Positions 55,395-64,000 of a stretch of DNA of 64,000 nucleotides are shown piece after piece; position 1 is the stretch's first letter, and every line of letters starts with the position of its first letter. Both the position numbers and the translations under genes were made by a program. The DNA is taken from assembly GCF_022788655.1 (NCBI RefSeq), contig NZ_CP084951.1, forward strand, positions 744,001-808,000. The letters are read 5' to 3'. The notes beneath the pieces are model-generated. The model saw only the letters and a program-made list of their open reading frames with translations, had not been told where the DNA came from and ran no database searches. Source of the stretch: Sulfitobacter indolifex (GTDB lineage Bacteria > Pseudomonadota > Alphaproteobacteria > Rhodobacterales > Rhodobacteraceae).

Positions 55395-55495
55395 TTTGTT
55401 ACGGCTGGCTGAATGGGCCCTAGTAGAGATTCAGGTGTCGCCTCATCGGCGCTGACGCGCTAGATGTGGGTAAATGGCTTTATATTAAGGGTTTT

Positions 55496-56149
55496 ATGCG
55501 ACGCATTCTTCTGGCTCTGGCTGCGCTCTCTGCATTTATGACCGGTCCGGCTTGGGCTGAGGCACAAAACTACATGGTGGCCTTGGGCGGGCGTCCCTTG
55601 GGCACATTGCAGTTTAATGGGCAAAGCCGGAACGCGGCATTCTTGCTGTCGCTCAACAATGCGCCCTTTGGTATCAAGAACGGCACCTTTAACGCGGTGA
55701 CGCAATCTGCCGGAGGCGACGTCAGCTATCTTGGCTCCAACCGGGGAAGCGAAACGCGCGATATCGCGATTGCCCGAACCGCAGATCGGGTCACTTCGGT
55801 GACGATCACGCCCTCTTCGGAAATGACTGCGATGTCGAATGCCAAAGCGGTGCCTGCCGGCGTCCTGTTCCCGCCCGAGGTTTTTGCAGCATTGGCGAAA
55901 TCCGGTGGCTGTCCGTCCCCGCTTGCCCTCTACGATGGCCGCCGCGTGGTTCAGATTGCGACCCAAGCAACGAGCCAAGAGGGGGCCTCTGTGCTTTGCG
56001 AAATGTCTTATCGCGTTGTGATGGGGCCGGGGTATGTCTCGCCTTTCTACCTCAAGTCGTTTGGGATGGAGCTTGTCTATACGGCAGGTGAACTTGCCAA
56101 AGCTTCGTTAAGCGGTGGCGGATTCAAGGTGCATCTGACCCGCCAATAG
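55496..56149 (+). CDS. Secreted protein of unknown function, DUF3108-like
   Basis: 217 residues. Signal peptide MRRILLALAALSAFMTGPAW, then a beta-rich domain: NYMVALGGRPLGTLQFN, ITPSSEMTAMSNAKAVPAGV, and C-terminal PFYLKSFGMELVYTAGELAK. The pattern of an N-terminal strand with a GG-P-G turn resembles DUF3108 periplasmic proteins, but this is by eye. Two Cys (SGGCPS and VLCEMS) could form a disulfide. ATG at 55496 chosen for the signal peptide. Single gene after the ftsH terminator. Confidence 0.7.
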   Translation: MRRILLALAALSAFMTGPAWAEAQNYMVALGGRPLGTLQFNGQSRNAAFLLSLNNAPFGIKNGTFNAVTQSAGGDVSYLGSNRGSETRDIAIARTADRVTSVTITPSSEMTAMSNAKAVPAGVLFPPEVFAALAKSGGCPSPLALYDGRRVVQIATQATSQEGASVLCEMSYRVVMGPGYVSPFYLKSFGMELVYTAGELAKASLSGGGFKVHLTRQ

Positions 56150-56194
56150 GCGGGGGTTTCACCATTCGATCAAACCGCCTCAAAGGACGCAAAG

Positions 56195-56779
56195 ATGCCT
56201 GAGCTACGCACGACCGATCACAGCGCCCGGATCACCTGGCTGGGCATGGTCCCCCAAGACCGCAAGAACATTCGCTCCGTTTCTATGGAGGCGGCATTTG
56301 CGACCTACGCTGGGTTCGAGGGCGACTTCCACGCCGGGCTCACCCGTCCTGCCTGCGTGCGCGTCCGTAATCTGTACCCCAAGGGCCGGGAAATTCGCAA
56401 CACGCGCCAGCTTTCTATTCTCTCAGCCGAAGAGATGGCCCAGATCGCCACGGCCATCGATCTGCCTGAGCTTGATCCCACACTACTCGGCGTGTCGATC
56501 ATCCTTGAAGGCATTCCGGATTTTACCCTCGTGCCACCGGGGTCACGCCTGCAAAACGCCCAAGGTACGACGCTTGTGGTCGACATCGAAAACGGCCCCT
56601 GCAATTTGCCCGCGCGAGAGATCGAAAGCGCGGCCCCCGGTCACGGCAAGGGCTTCAAGGCCGCGGCACGGGGCAAGCGCGGTGTGACCGCTTGGGTCGA
56701 ACGGGAAGGGCCGCTGTCCTTGGGTGACGAACTGCGACTTTTTGTACCCAACCAACCCAGTTGGCCCCACCTCGGCTAA
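56195..56779 (+). CDS. MOSC domain-containing protein
   Basis: 194 residues. TRPACVRVRNLYPKGREIRN and RQLSILSAEEMAQIATAIDL are the early MOSC segments; LVVDIENGPCNLPAREIESA and AARGKRGVTAWVEREGPLSL complete the fold. The Cys in NGPCNLP is a candidate for the conserved sulfur-carrying residue. MOSC domains act with the molybdenum cofactor or sulfur transfer. Single gene; partner not visible. Confidence 0.85.
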   Translation: MPELRTTDHSARITWLGMVPQDRKNIRSVSMEAAFATYAGFEGDFHAGLTRPACVRVRNLYPKGREIRNTRQLSILSAEEMAQIATAIDLPELDPTLLGVSIILEGIPDFTLVPPGSRLQNAQGTTLVVDIENGPCNLPAREIESAAPGHGKGFKAAARGKRGVTAWVEREGPLSLGDELRLFVPNQPSWPHLG

Positions 56780-56890
56780 CCGCGCGCCGTTTCGCGAACT
56801 TTGAGTGTCGGAAACACGGCTCCCCGCCGGGGTGTAGTCGCGCTATGGATTAAGGATCAAGATCGCCAACAATGGCAACAGGGGAATCTC

Positions 56891-58567
56891 ATGGCTTTTA
56901 AAACCGACATTCAAATCGCCCGCGAAGCGGCGAAACGCCCTATTCAGGAAATCGGCGAAAAGCTGGGCATTTCCAGCGATGATCTGCTGCCCTATGGCCA
57001 TGACAAAGCGAAGGTAAGCCAAAGTTTTATCGATTCTGTTCAGGACCGCCCTGACGGGAAGCTGATCCTCGTCACCGCGATCAACCCCACGCCCGCGGGG
57101 GAGGGGAAGACGACCACCACGGTCGGCCTCGGAGACGGGCTGAACCGTATTGGTAAGAAGGCAGCGGTTTGCATCCGCGAAGCTTCGCTCGGGCCAAATT
57201 TTGGTATGAAGGGCGGTGCCGCGGGCGGTGGCTATGCGCAGATCGTGCCGATGGAAGAGATGAACTTGCATTTCACCGGCGACTTTCACGCCATTACCTC
57301 GGCGCATAATCTGCTCGCCGCAATGATCGACAACCACATCTACTGGGGCAATGAGCTAGAGATCGACACACGCCGCGTTGTCTGGCGTCGGGTGGTCGAC
57401 ATGAACGACCGCGCGCTGCGCCAGATCACGGCCAGTTTGGGCGGCGTGCCGAACGGTTTCCCGCGCGAAAGCGGGTTCGACATCACTGTGGCGTCCGAAG
57501 TCATGGCGATCCTGTGCCTCGCGCGCAATTTGACCGACCTGCAAGAGCGCTTGGGTGCGATGATCGTCGCCTACCGCCGCGACCGCACCCCGGTCTATGC
57601 CCGCGACATCAAAGCCGATGGTGCCATGACCGTGCTACTGAAAGACGCGATGCAGCCGAACCTCGTGCAGACGCTGGAGAACAACCCCGCTTTCGTGCAC
57701 GGCGGTCCCTTCGCCAATATCGCCCACGGCTGTAACTCGGTCATCGCGACGACAATGGCCCTGAAACTGGCCGATTACGTGGTGACCGAAGCAGGCTTTG
57801 GTGCCGATCTGGGTGCTGAGAAGTTCATGAACATCAAGTGTCGCAAGGCTGGGCTCGCGCCGTCGGTCGTTGTCGTCGTGGCCACGGTGCGCGCGATGAA
57901 GATGAACGGCGGTGTGGCTAAGGCCGACCTTGGGGCCGAAAATGTCGATGCCGTTCAGAAGGGCTGCGCCAATCTCGGACGCCATATCGAGAACGTCAAA
58001 TCCTTTGGCGTTCCGGTTGTTGTGGCGATCAACCACTTTGTCACCGACACCGACGCTGAGGTCCAGACGGTAAAGGACTACGTTGCCGCGCAGGGCTCAG
58101 AAGCGATCCTGTCGCGCCACTGGGAATTGGGCTCCGAAGGCTCCGCCGATCTGGCCACCCGCGTGGCAGAAATTGCCGATGGCGACAGCGCCAATTTCGC
58201 ACCGCTCTATGCCGACGCCATGCCACTGTTCCAAAAAATCGAGACCATCGCCAAACGCATCTACCGCGCGGACGAGGTATTGGCCGACCAAAAGGTGCGC
58301 AACCAGCTGAAAGACTGGGAGGCACAGGGTTACGGCGACCTGCCGGTCTGCATGGCAAAGACGCAATACAGCTTTTCAACTGACCCTGACCTGCGCGGCG
58401 CGCCCACAGGCTTTAGCGTACCAATCCGCGAGGTACGGCTCTCGGCTGGGGCGGGATTTGTCGTGGTGATCTGCGGTGAGATCATGACCATGCCGGGCCT
58501 GCCAAGGGTGCCTTCTGCGGAGGCAATCAAGCTTAACGCCGACGGCGATGTGGAGGGATTGTTCTAA
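56891..58567 (+). CDS. fhs: Formate-tetrahydrofolate ligase
   Basis: 558 residues; joins formate to tetrahydrofolate with ATP. P-loop [45 protein letters not shown]-like [20 protein letters not shown] and the C-terminal [15 protein letters not shown]. The ATG at 56891 starts the conserved part; upstream sequence to 56801 is not protein-like. Paired with folD 75 bases downstream, it supplies or drains the C1 pool, for example from demethylation reactions. No folate riboswitch was recognised upstream. Confidence 0.97.
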   Translation: MAFKTDIQIAREAAKRPIQEIGEKLGISSDDLLPYGHDKAKVSQSFIDSVQDRPDGKLILVTAINPTPAGEGKTTTTVGLGDGLNRIGKKAAVCIREASLGPNFGMKGGAAGGGYAQIVPMEEMNLHFTGDFHAITSAHNLLAAMIDNHIYWGNELEIDTRRVVWRRVVDMNDRALRQITASLGGVPNGFPRESGFDITVASEVMAILCLARNLTDLQERLGAMIVAYRRDRTPVYARDIKADGAMTVLLKDAMQPNLVQTLENNPAFVHGGPFANIAHGCNSVIATTMALKLADYVVTEAGFGADLGAEKFMNIKCRKAGLAPSVVVVVATVRAMKMNGGVAKADLGAENVDAVQKGCANLGRHIENVKSFGVPVVVAINHFVTDTDAEVQTVKDYVAAQGSEAILSRHWELGSEGSADLATRVAEIADGDSANFAPLYADAMPLFQKIETIAKRIYRADEVLADQKVRNQLKDWEAQGYGDLPVCMAKTQYSFSTDPDLRGAPTGFSVPIREVRLSAGAGFVVVICGEIMTMPGLPRVPSAEAIKLNADGDVEGLF

Positions 58568-58641
58568 GGCGGGTTGCATTGCCCAGCCGTCGCGGTGATG
58601 TAGGGCGTGTTCAACCTGAAGCGAGCGAAAGTGAGACGGAT

Positions 58642-59532
58642 ATGGCAGCGACGATCATCGACGGCAAAGCCTTTGCGGCAACAGTGCGTGAAAAGGTGGC
58701 GGGCCATGTTGCACGGCTTGAGGCCGATCATGGGATAACGCCGGGCCTCGCCGTGGTGCTGGTGGGCGAAGACCCCGCGAGCCAAGTTTACGTGCGCTCC
58801 AAGGGCAAAATGACCCGCGAAGTTGGCATGAAGTCGGTTGAACACAAGCTGCCCGCCACTGTGGAACAACAGGCGTTGCTTGAGCTGATTGACAGGTTGA
58901 ACAACGATCCAGAGATCCATGGCATCCTTGTCCAACTGCCGCTGCCGGACCACCTTGATGAACAGCGCGTGGTAAACTCCGTGTCCCCGGCCAAGGATGT
59001 GGACGGCTTTCACATCTCCAACGTCGGTCTGCTGGGTACGGGGCAGAAAAGCATGGTGCCCTGTACACCCTTGGGCTGTCTGATGATGCTGCGCGAACAG
59101 CATGGTGATCTGTCTGGAATGAACGCCGTGGTAATCGGGCGCTCAAACATCGTTGGCAAACCTATGGCGCAGCTGCTCCTAGGCGATAGCTGCACAGTCA
59201 CCATTGCCCATAGCCGCACCCGCGATTTGCCAGATGTGGTGCGCCGCGCCGATATCGTCGTCGCCGCTGTGGGCCGCCCTGAGATGGTACCGGGGGATTG
59301 GATCAAAGAAGGCGCCACGGTGATCGACGTAGGCATCAACCGGATCGAGGTGGGTGAGAAAACTAAATTGGTCGGCGATGTCGATTTCGAAAGCGCCAGT
59401 CAGCGCGCCGGGGCCATCACCCCCGTTCCGGGCGGTGTAGGGCCAATGACCATCGCCTGCCTTTTGGCCAATACCGTCACTGCCTGCTGCCGCGCCAACG
59501 GCCTTGATGAACCCGAGGGGCTAACGGCTTAA
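58642..59532 (+). CDS. folD: Methylenetetrahydrofolate dehydrogenase / methenyl-THF cyclohydrolase
   Basis: 296 residues, bifunctional. [20 protein letters not shown] carries the catalytic Lys, [20 protein letters not shown] and PAKDVDGFH the folate site, [20 protein letters not shown] and [20 protein letters not shown] the NADP site. ATG at 58642 follows GAGACGGAT. Works with fhs to interconvert C1-folates. Its stop overlaps the convergent thioesterase gene by four bases. Confidence 0.96.
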   Translation: MAATIIDGKAFAATVREKVAGHVARLEADHGITPGLAVVLVGEDPASQVYVRSKGKMTREVGMKSVEHKLPATVEQQALLELIDRLNNDPEIHGILVQLPLPDHLDEQRVVNSVSPAKDVDGFHISNVGLLGTGQKSMVPCTPLGCLMMLREQHGDLSGMNAVVIGRSNIVGKPMAQLLLGDSCTVTIAHSRTRDLPDVVRRADIVVAAVGRPEMVPGDWIKEGATVIDVGINRIEVGEKTKLVGDVDFESASQRAGAITPVPGGVGPMTIACLLANTVTACCRANGLDEPEGLTA

Positions 59533-59951
59533 GAAGCGCTCACCGGTACAATGGTGCCCTGTAGGATGGCGATCAGCTTTGTCTCGCCATCGTTTTCAGC
59601 ATGAACCTCAGCCGTAACCACGCATAGCCGCCGCCCCGGTTTCACCACCCGGCCTGTGGCAACAAGCCGGTCCCCACGCGCCGGGGCCAATAGATTGATC
59701 TTTATCTCAGAGGTCACAACATCGACATCGGGTGGAAGCATGCTTAAGGCCGCATACCCCGCGGCCGAATCGCCGATGGAAAAGGTTAACCCCGCATGGC
59801 CGAACCCTTGCTGCTGCATTGCACTCGGCAAGATCGGCGCAGAAACCCGCACCAAACCAGGCTGAACCTCAATAATTCTCGCCCCGAGCGTCTGCATCAT
59901 CGTCTGCGATGCAAAGCTCTCCCGCACGCGGCGTTCAATCGTGTCGTTCAT
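59529..59951 (-). CDS. PaaI-family thioesterase (hotdog fold)
   Basis: 140 residues. [20 protein letters not shown] is the hotdog helix with the catalytic Asp region, followed by [20 protein letters not shown]. Different from the pair at 11.5-12.5 kb. Its ATG overlaps the pdeM stop by one base (TAATG), so it is translated with pdeM. Substrate unknown. Confidence 0.82.
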   Translation of the reverse strand: MNDTIERRVRESFASQTMMQTLGARIIEVQPGLVRVSAPILPSAMQQQGFGHAGLTFSIGDSAAGYAALSMLPPDVDVVTSEIKINLLAPARGDRLVATGRVVKPGRRLCVVTAEVHAENDGETKLIAILQGTIVPVSAS

Positions 59952-60622
59952 TATCGCCCCTTTCCGGGCATGGGTATGGCCACAGGTTGCGGCCCGGTCA
60001 GCACCGCGCGGGCATCCGCGTCCATCAGGTCACAGAGCACCCGCGATTGACTGCGAAGTCCGCCAGTATACGTGCCGTAAGCAGGCATAATCAGCCGCGA
60101 AGTGTCAAACAAAAAGGCTGGCCGCGATATGCTACGCCCCCGTGTCCGGACTGTCGCCTTAGGGTGATAATGACCCGATACTTCTCCACGGCTCCCCGGC
60201 ACGGCGATATGACGAAAAGTTAGCGGCCCCAATGAAAGCTCGCTCAAATGCGTACCGCCTAGCCCGACCGGACCAGGATCGTGGTTGCCCTCAATCCAAT
60301 CCCACCGGCGACCGGCTTGCAGGCCCAGTATCCACAAACGCTCGTCTTCCGGCAACGCTTGCGCCGCGCCAAGGTCATCAAAACTATCGCCAAGACAGAC
60401 CACATGCCGCGCTTGCGTAAAGGATAAATCCGCGGCCAGACGGTTCAATGTGTCCCGGGTTTCATAAGGCGGCAATGCCGATCCGCCACGTCGCGCCATC
60501 CGCTCTGACTTACCCAAGTGCAGATCACTCACACACAGCAAGTCCCGTTCACGCCACCAAAGCGCGCCTGAGCCAAGGGCAGTCAGCAGGGCGCCTACGA
60601 AAGAAAAATCCAGTCCGTTCAT
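59951..60622 (-). CDS. pdeM: Ligase-associated DNA damage response endonuclease PdeM
   Basis: 223 residues, calcineurin-like phosphoesterase. Metal-binding motifs VSDLHLGKSERMARRG, CLGDSFDDLG, EGNHDPGPVG and SGHYHPKATV are complete. PdeM is known as a member of the cluster with a ligase-associated DEXH helicase, an ATP-dependent DNA ligase and an exonuclease. The start at 60622 gives a normal N-terminus (MNGLDFSFVGALL); the longer frame to 60742 is not supported. The helicase gene lies 285 bases upstream, with a repeat element between. Confidence 0.88.
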   Translation of the reverse strand: MNGLDFSFVGALLTALGSGALWWRERDLLCVSDLHLGKSERMARRGGSALPPYETRDTLNRLAADLSFTQARHVVCLGDSFDDLGAAQALPEDERLWILGLQAGRRWDWIEGNHDPGPVGLGGTHLSELSLGPLTFRHIAVPGSRGEVSGHYHPKATVRTRGRSISRPAFLFDTSRLIMPAYGTYTGGLRSQSRVLCDLMDADARAVLTGPQPVAIPMPGKGR

Positions 60623-60700
60623 CCTTTGTTCATCTGAGATCGGCGCTGATTTGGCAAGGGGCAAACGCAGATGTAGGATGATCGGAAAAGGTCTCGCAGC

Positions 60701-60873
60701 GGTATTTTCGAAAGGATGAAATGCAGAAAACGCGCCCCGCAACCAAGCGGTAACTCGACCGGAGGCGCGCCTTCATCCTTTGCGGTCATCGGCTCCGCAG
60801 CCTGTACCGCAGAGGAAACATGCACCTCGTTGATTAAAGAATGCTTAATCCTCTTCATCCTTTTTCAAATACC
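60701..60873. repeat. Inverted-repeat element with GGTATTT...GGATGAA arms, long form
   Basis: Left arm 60701-60720 and right arm 60853-60873 face each other and match the arms of the element at 5991-6051. The spacer is 132 bp here against 19 bp there. An extra half-arm CTTCATCCTT (60771-60780) lies inside, so the first 80 bp could fold as a shorter unit. It sits between pdeM and the helicase gene on the same strand. Confidence 0.7.
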
Positions 60874-60907
60874 GTGCACGACATCTCAACCCGCGGGGAG
60901 TCTGCGT

Positions 60908-63361
60908 TTAGCCTCCCGTTCGCCAGCGGGGTTGATCGGATGGCGGTGGGGTGAGCTGAGCAAGTCCGGACGCTTCCATCAGTCTTTCGGCCTCTTGCGC
61001 CAGCATGCGTTCCTGTCCGGCTCCTTCGACGGGCACACGACCCATTTCCAGAAAGAGCGGCGCGGCAAGTGGGCTCACCCGGGCCAGTTTGCGATGGGTT
61101 ATGCGCCCGGCGATGCGGGCAAGCATCTCTTCGATTCGGCCAAAATCCACCAGCCCGCTCAATGCCTCCTCGCGGGTGATGTCGAGCATCAGATGGTCCG
61201 GTTCATAGCGCTGTAGCGTGTCATAAAGAATGTCGCTGGAAAACGTCGCTTGCCGGCCGGATTTACGGGCCTGGGGGGTGTTGCGCTCGATCAGCCCTGC
61301 GACGGTTGCCGCTGCGCGAAAAGTGCGTTTCATCACGGCGTTGCCTGCAAGCCAACTGTCGAGACCTTCGTGTAGCAAGGTGGGATCAAGCAGCAGCGCC
61401 GGGTCCTCGACAGGGGACAGTCCCCAGATCAGAGTGGCATAGTCAGTGGCAACAAACCCCAAGGGCCGTAGGCCCAGGTCTTCCATGCGCTTGGTTAGCA
61501 GAAGGCCCAATGTCTGCTGACCGTTGCGTCCGGCAAAGCCGTAAAAGACTGTTTGCTCGGCCATGTCATGCGGGAAACTTTCGACCAGCAGGGTTCCGGG
61601 TTGCGGTAGTTGGCTCACTTCGCGTTGCAAGCCCAGCCATTCCGCGGTGTGGCGCGGCAATTCAGGCCAGCTGTCTTGGGTGAACATCCGTTGTACGCGG
61701 GCCGACAGCTGCGTGGAAGTGGCGAATTTGGTGCCGCCGAAAGTAGCAACTTTGGGTTTCTTCGCAGCGTTCCGGCTGACCTCAACCACTGTTTCGCGCA
61801 AGCCTTCGTAGCGCACGATCTGGCCGCCGATGAGGAACGTGTCGCCTTTGGTGAGGGTCGCGGCGAAGCCTTCTTCGATCTCGCCCAGCGGTTTGCCACC
61901 GCGGTTGCGTTTCATGCGAACCTTCAGCTTATCGGTATCCTGAATGGTGCCAATGTTCATGCGGATGCGTTGTGTGCTGCGCGGGTCGCGGAGCTGCCAT
62001 TGACCGTCCGCGCGTTGCAGCAAACGTTGCCAACGGTCATAGGCGCGCAGGGCGTAGCCGCCCGTGGCGCAGAAATCGAGGCATGCGTCGAACTCGGCGC
62101 GGGGCAGGGCGGCATAGGCTCCGGCAGAGCGGACTTGGGTAAAGAGGTCATCTGCGTCAAAAGGGCCAGCGCAAGCGGTGATGAGTATGTGTTGGCAAAG
62201 CACGTCGCGCGGGCCGGGGCCCCGGGGATCACCATCAAGTGCGCCCTCGAGCACGGCTTCTAGGGCGGCCACGCATTCGACCACTTCAAAGCGGTTCGCG
62301 GGCACCAGCAGCGCCTTGGACGGCGCATTATAGCGGTGGTTGGCACGGCCGATGCGTTGGACGAGGCGTTTGACGTTCTTTGGCGCGCCAATCTGAATGA
62401 TCAGGTCCACATCGCCCCAGTCGATGCCCAGATCCAGCGTGCCGGTGCAGACGATGGCACGCAGATCGCCGCGGACCATGGCCGCTTCGACCTTTTCGCG
62501 TTGGGCGCGGTCGAGGCTGCCGTGGTGGATCGCGATGGGCAACGCGTCTTCATTGGCGAGCCATAGATTGTGAAAGAAGATTTCTGCCTGCGCGCGGGTA
62601 TTGTGAAAGATCAGCGTGGTTTTGTGTTGGCGAACCTGCTCCAGCACTGCCGGGATTGAATAGGCTGCGCCACCGCCGGCCCACGGCGGGGCTTCTTCGG
62701 TATGTAGCATCTGGATGTCGGGGGCGGGGCCGGGGTCGGCCAGCAGCACTTCGCAGGGATCAGGGTGGCGGGCCATGAGGTGGGCGATCGCGGCGGGGTC
62801 TTCGACCGTGGCCGAGAGGCCAACCCGTTTAAGGCCGGGGCAGAGCGCTTGAAGACGGGTTAGCGCGAGCATCAGTTGATCGCCGCGTTTGCTTTCGGCG
62901 AGGGCGTGGATTTCGTCGATCACCACCCGTTTGAGGCCGCGAAATGTGCGGGCCGCGTCCTCGTAAGAGGTCAGCAGGGCGAGGCTTTCCGGTGTGGTCA
63001 GCAGGATATGCGGCGGATCGGCGCGTTGGCGTTGGCGGCGCGATTGCGAGGTGTCGCCGGTGCGGTCTTCGATGCGGATCGGTAGGCCCATCTCCTCAAC
63101 CGGGCGGGTCAGGTTACGCTTGATGTCGGCGGCCAGCGCTTTGAGGGGCGAGATATAGAGCGTGTGCATCCCCTCATGCGGCTCTTCGGTCAGATCGACG
63201 AGGGTGGGCAAAAAGCCCGCCAGCGTTTTGCCGCCGCCTGTGGGGGCGATGAGCAGCAGGGCGGGGGCATCGGCGAGGTCCAGCATCTCTTGCTGGTGCG
63301 GGTGCAGGGACCAGCCGTTTTGGGCAAACCAATCGGCGAATTTAATGGGTAGGGCGCGCAT
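60908..63361 (-). CDS. Ligase-associated DNA damage response DEXH-box helicase (Lhr-like)
   Basis: 817 residues. Walker A LLIAPTGGGKTLAGFLPTL, box II VVIDEIHALAESKRGDQL, GLSATVEDPAAIAHLMARHP (motif III), CTGTLDLGIDWGDVDLII and QRIGRANHRYN (motif VI), then the Lhr-type C-terminal domain with MNIGTIQDTDKLKVRMKRN. This is the helicase of the ligase-associated repair cluster. The usual partner ATP-dependent DNA ligase and the exonuclease are not present on either side within the window; a truncated ATPase gene is upstream. ATG at 63361 is used. Confidence 0.9.
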   Translation of the reverse strand: MRALPIKFADWFAQNGWSLHPHQQEMLDLADAPALLLIAPTGGGKTLAGFLPTLVDLTEEPHEGMHTLYISPLKALAADIKRNLTRPVEEMGLPIRIEDRTGDTSQSRRQRQRADPPHILLTTPESLALLTSYEDAARTFRGLKRVVIDEIHALAESKRGDQLMLALTRLQALCPGLKRVGLSATVEDPAAIAHLMARHPDPCEVLLADPGPAPDIQMLHTEEAPPWAGGGAAYSIPAVLEQVRQHKTTLIFHNTRAQAEIFFHNLWLANEDALPIAIHHGSLDRAQREKVEAAMVRGDLRAIVCTGTLDLGIDWGDVDLIIQIGAPKNVKRLVQRIGRANHRYNAPSKALLVPANRFEVVECVAALEAVLEGALDGDPRGPGPRDVLCQHILITACAGPFDADDLFTQVRSAGAYAALPRAEFDACLDFCATGGYALRAYDRWQRLLQRADGQWQLRDPRSTQRIRMNIGTIQDTDKLKVRMKRNRGGKPLGEIEEGFAATLTKGDTFLIGGQIVRYEGLRETVVEVSRNAAKKPKVATFGGTKFATSTQLSARVQRMFTQDSWPELPRHTAEWLGLQREVSQLPQPGTLLVESFPHDMAEQTVFYGFAGRNGQQTLGLLLTKRMEDLGLRPLGFVATDYATLIWGLSPVEDPALLLDPTLLHEGLDSWLAGNAVMKRTFRAAATVAGLIERNTPQARKSGRQATFSSDILYDTLQRYEPDHLMLDITREEALSGLVDFGRIEEMLARIAGRITHRKLARVSPLAAPLFLEMGRVPVEGAGQERMLAQEAERLMEASGLAQLTPPPSDQPRWRTGG

Positions 63362-63406
63362 GACACCCAATGTAGTATCGGCAGGCCGTGGGGCCAGCAG
63401 CTGGAG

Positions 63407-64000
63407 CTATTTAACGATCACCTCATCGCGGACGAACATGTTTGCCCAAGCGCGGTCCACCAGATCGGGGTTCATTTGATAGGGGATGCCCTCGAAATCG
63501 CAGATGGCGATCATCTGGTCGATTAGGAAGTTTGGTTGATAGTTCGCATAGACGTTGTCGATGGTTGGGTATTTCTCTTTGAGCAGATGAACCAGTGTCG
63601 CTTCGTCCAATGGCATGCCGCGTTTGCGTGCGACTAGGGCAAAGATTTTGAGAAAGTTTTCTTGGTTCGGCCCGTCGATCTTGATTTTAAAGAAAATCCT
63701 CCGCAGGGCCGCTTGGTCGAAAATCTCATTCGGGTGGAAGTTGGTTGAGAAAATCACCAGCGTATCGAACGGCACCTCAAACTTCTCACCCGATTGCAGG
63801 GCGAGGATGTCTTTGCTTTCTTCTAGCGGCACAATCCAGCGGTTGATGATGCTTTGCGGTGGCTCTTGCTGGCGGCCAAGGTCGTCGACGATAAAGACGC
63901 CGCCCGTGGCTTTCAGTTGCAGCGGGGCCTGATAGGTCCGTGCCGCGGGATTGTAGACCAAATCGAGCATGTCGAGTGTCAGCTCACCGCCGGTGATGAC
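63407..64000 (-). CDS. AAA-type ATPase, 5' end outside the window
   Basis: C-terminal 197 residues of a longer gene open to the right edge. GGVFIVDDLGRQQEPPQSII looks like a Walker B strand, VPFDTLVIFSTNFHPNEIFD a sensor-1-like segment, and ALRRIFFKIKIDGPNQENFL contains the Arg-finger type RR. The Walker A part is missing because of truncation. It could be an MoxR- or DnaC-like ATPase. Spacing of 45 bases to the helicase gene suggests co-transcription. Confidence 0.65.
   Translation of the reverse strand, partial: VITGGELTLDMLDLVYNPAARTYQAPLQLKATGGVFIVDDLGRQQEPPQSIINRWIVPLEESKDILALQSGEKFEVPFDTLVIFSTNFHPNEIFDQAALRRIFFKIKIDGPNQENFLKIFALVARKRGMPLDEATLVHLLKEKYPTIDNVYANYQPNFLIDQMIAICDFEGIPYQMNPDLVDRAWANMFVRDEVIVK

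Noticed and set aside
56780..56890. Possible folate riboswitch before fhs
   Set aside because: Only a short GC hairpin is seen; no conserved riboswitch core could be matched.
1..64000. tRNA and rRNA genes
   Set aside because: No T-loop GTTCGAATCC-like sequence with a matching acceptor stem, and no rRNA-like segment, was found in any gap.

Overview
The window is dense, GC-rich bacterial chromosome, about 67 protein genes with short gaps and many 4-base stop/start overlaps. Gene content points to an alphaproteobacterium of the Rhodobacteraceae, most likely the marine Roseobacter group: a DmdC-type acyl-CoA dehydrogenase, fhs-folD, DUF484-xerC, ruvCAB next to ybgC-tolQRAB-pal-cpoB-tilS-ftsH, a DUF1127 protein and the ligase-associated helicase/PdeM pair. 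This assignment rests on protein families and gene order read by eye. I saw no rRNA, tRNA, insertion sequence, prophage or CRISPR array.

Layout. 1-1.4 kb: end of a DMT permease and a sulfotransferase. 1.5-9.7 kb (minus strand): a beta-oxidation block (two-domain FadJ-type enzyme, thiolase, GST, two acyl-CoA dehydrogenases, two small unknown genes) headed by a MerR regulator of the LiuR type. 9.9-13.8 kb: LuxR-type regulator, small gene, second MerR, two hotdog thioesterases, MATE exporter. 13.8-18.3 kb: ArsC-like protein, PyrD, DUF952, 5'-nucleotidase, VOC protein, cupredoxin-like protein. 18.3-22.8 kb: LysR regulator divergent from glutaryl-CoA dehydrogenase, then a fused 2-oxoacid dehydrogenase E1. 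23-27 kb (minus): a sugar-acid operon. 27.3-29.9 kb: an ECF sigma/anti-sigma pair followed by a fasciclin protein and an exported MsrB. 30-42.7 kb: housekeeping genes (hrpB, meaB, xerC, fsa, priA, prmA) and transporters. 43.3-55.3 kb: ruvCAB, Tol-Pal, tilS, ftsH. 55.5-64 kb: secreted protein, MOSC protein, fhs-folD, thioesterase, pdeM, a large DEXH helicase and a truncated ATPase.

The most unusual material is in the gaps. A 150-180 bp element made of two REP-like hairpins lies directly after stop codons at 1.35 kb and, inverted, at 22.8 kb, with a diverged relative at 39.8 kb. A second family, with arms of the form GGTATTT-N3-AAAGGATGAA, forms inverted repeats at 6.0 kb and 60.7 kb. The sigma gene and the fasciclin gene share an AAC-N17-CGT element, suggesting a self-regulated envelope redox module. 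A perfect dyad sits in the lysR/gcdH promoter region.

Other points of note: the enolase-superfamily protein of the sugar-acid operon appears to lack one metal-ligand Asp; the E1 fusion has no E2/E3 nearby but follows gcdH; and the PdeM-helicase pair has no DNA ligase visible beside it.
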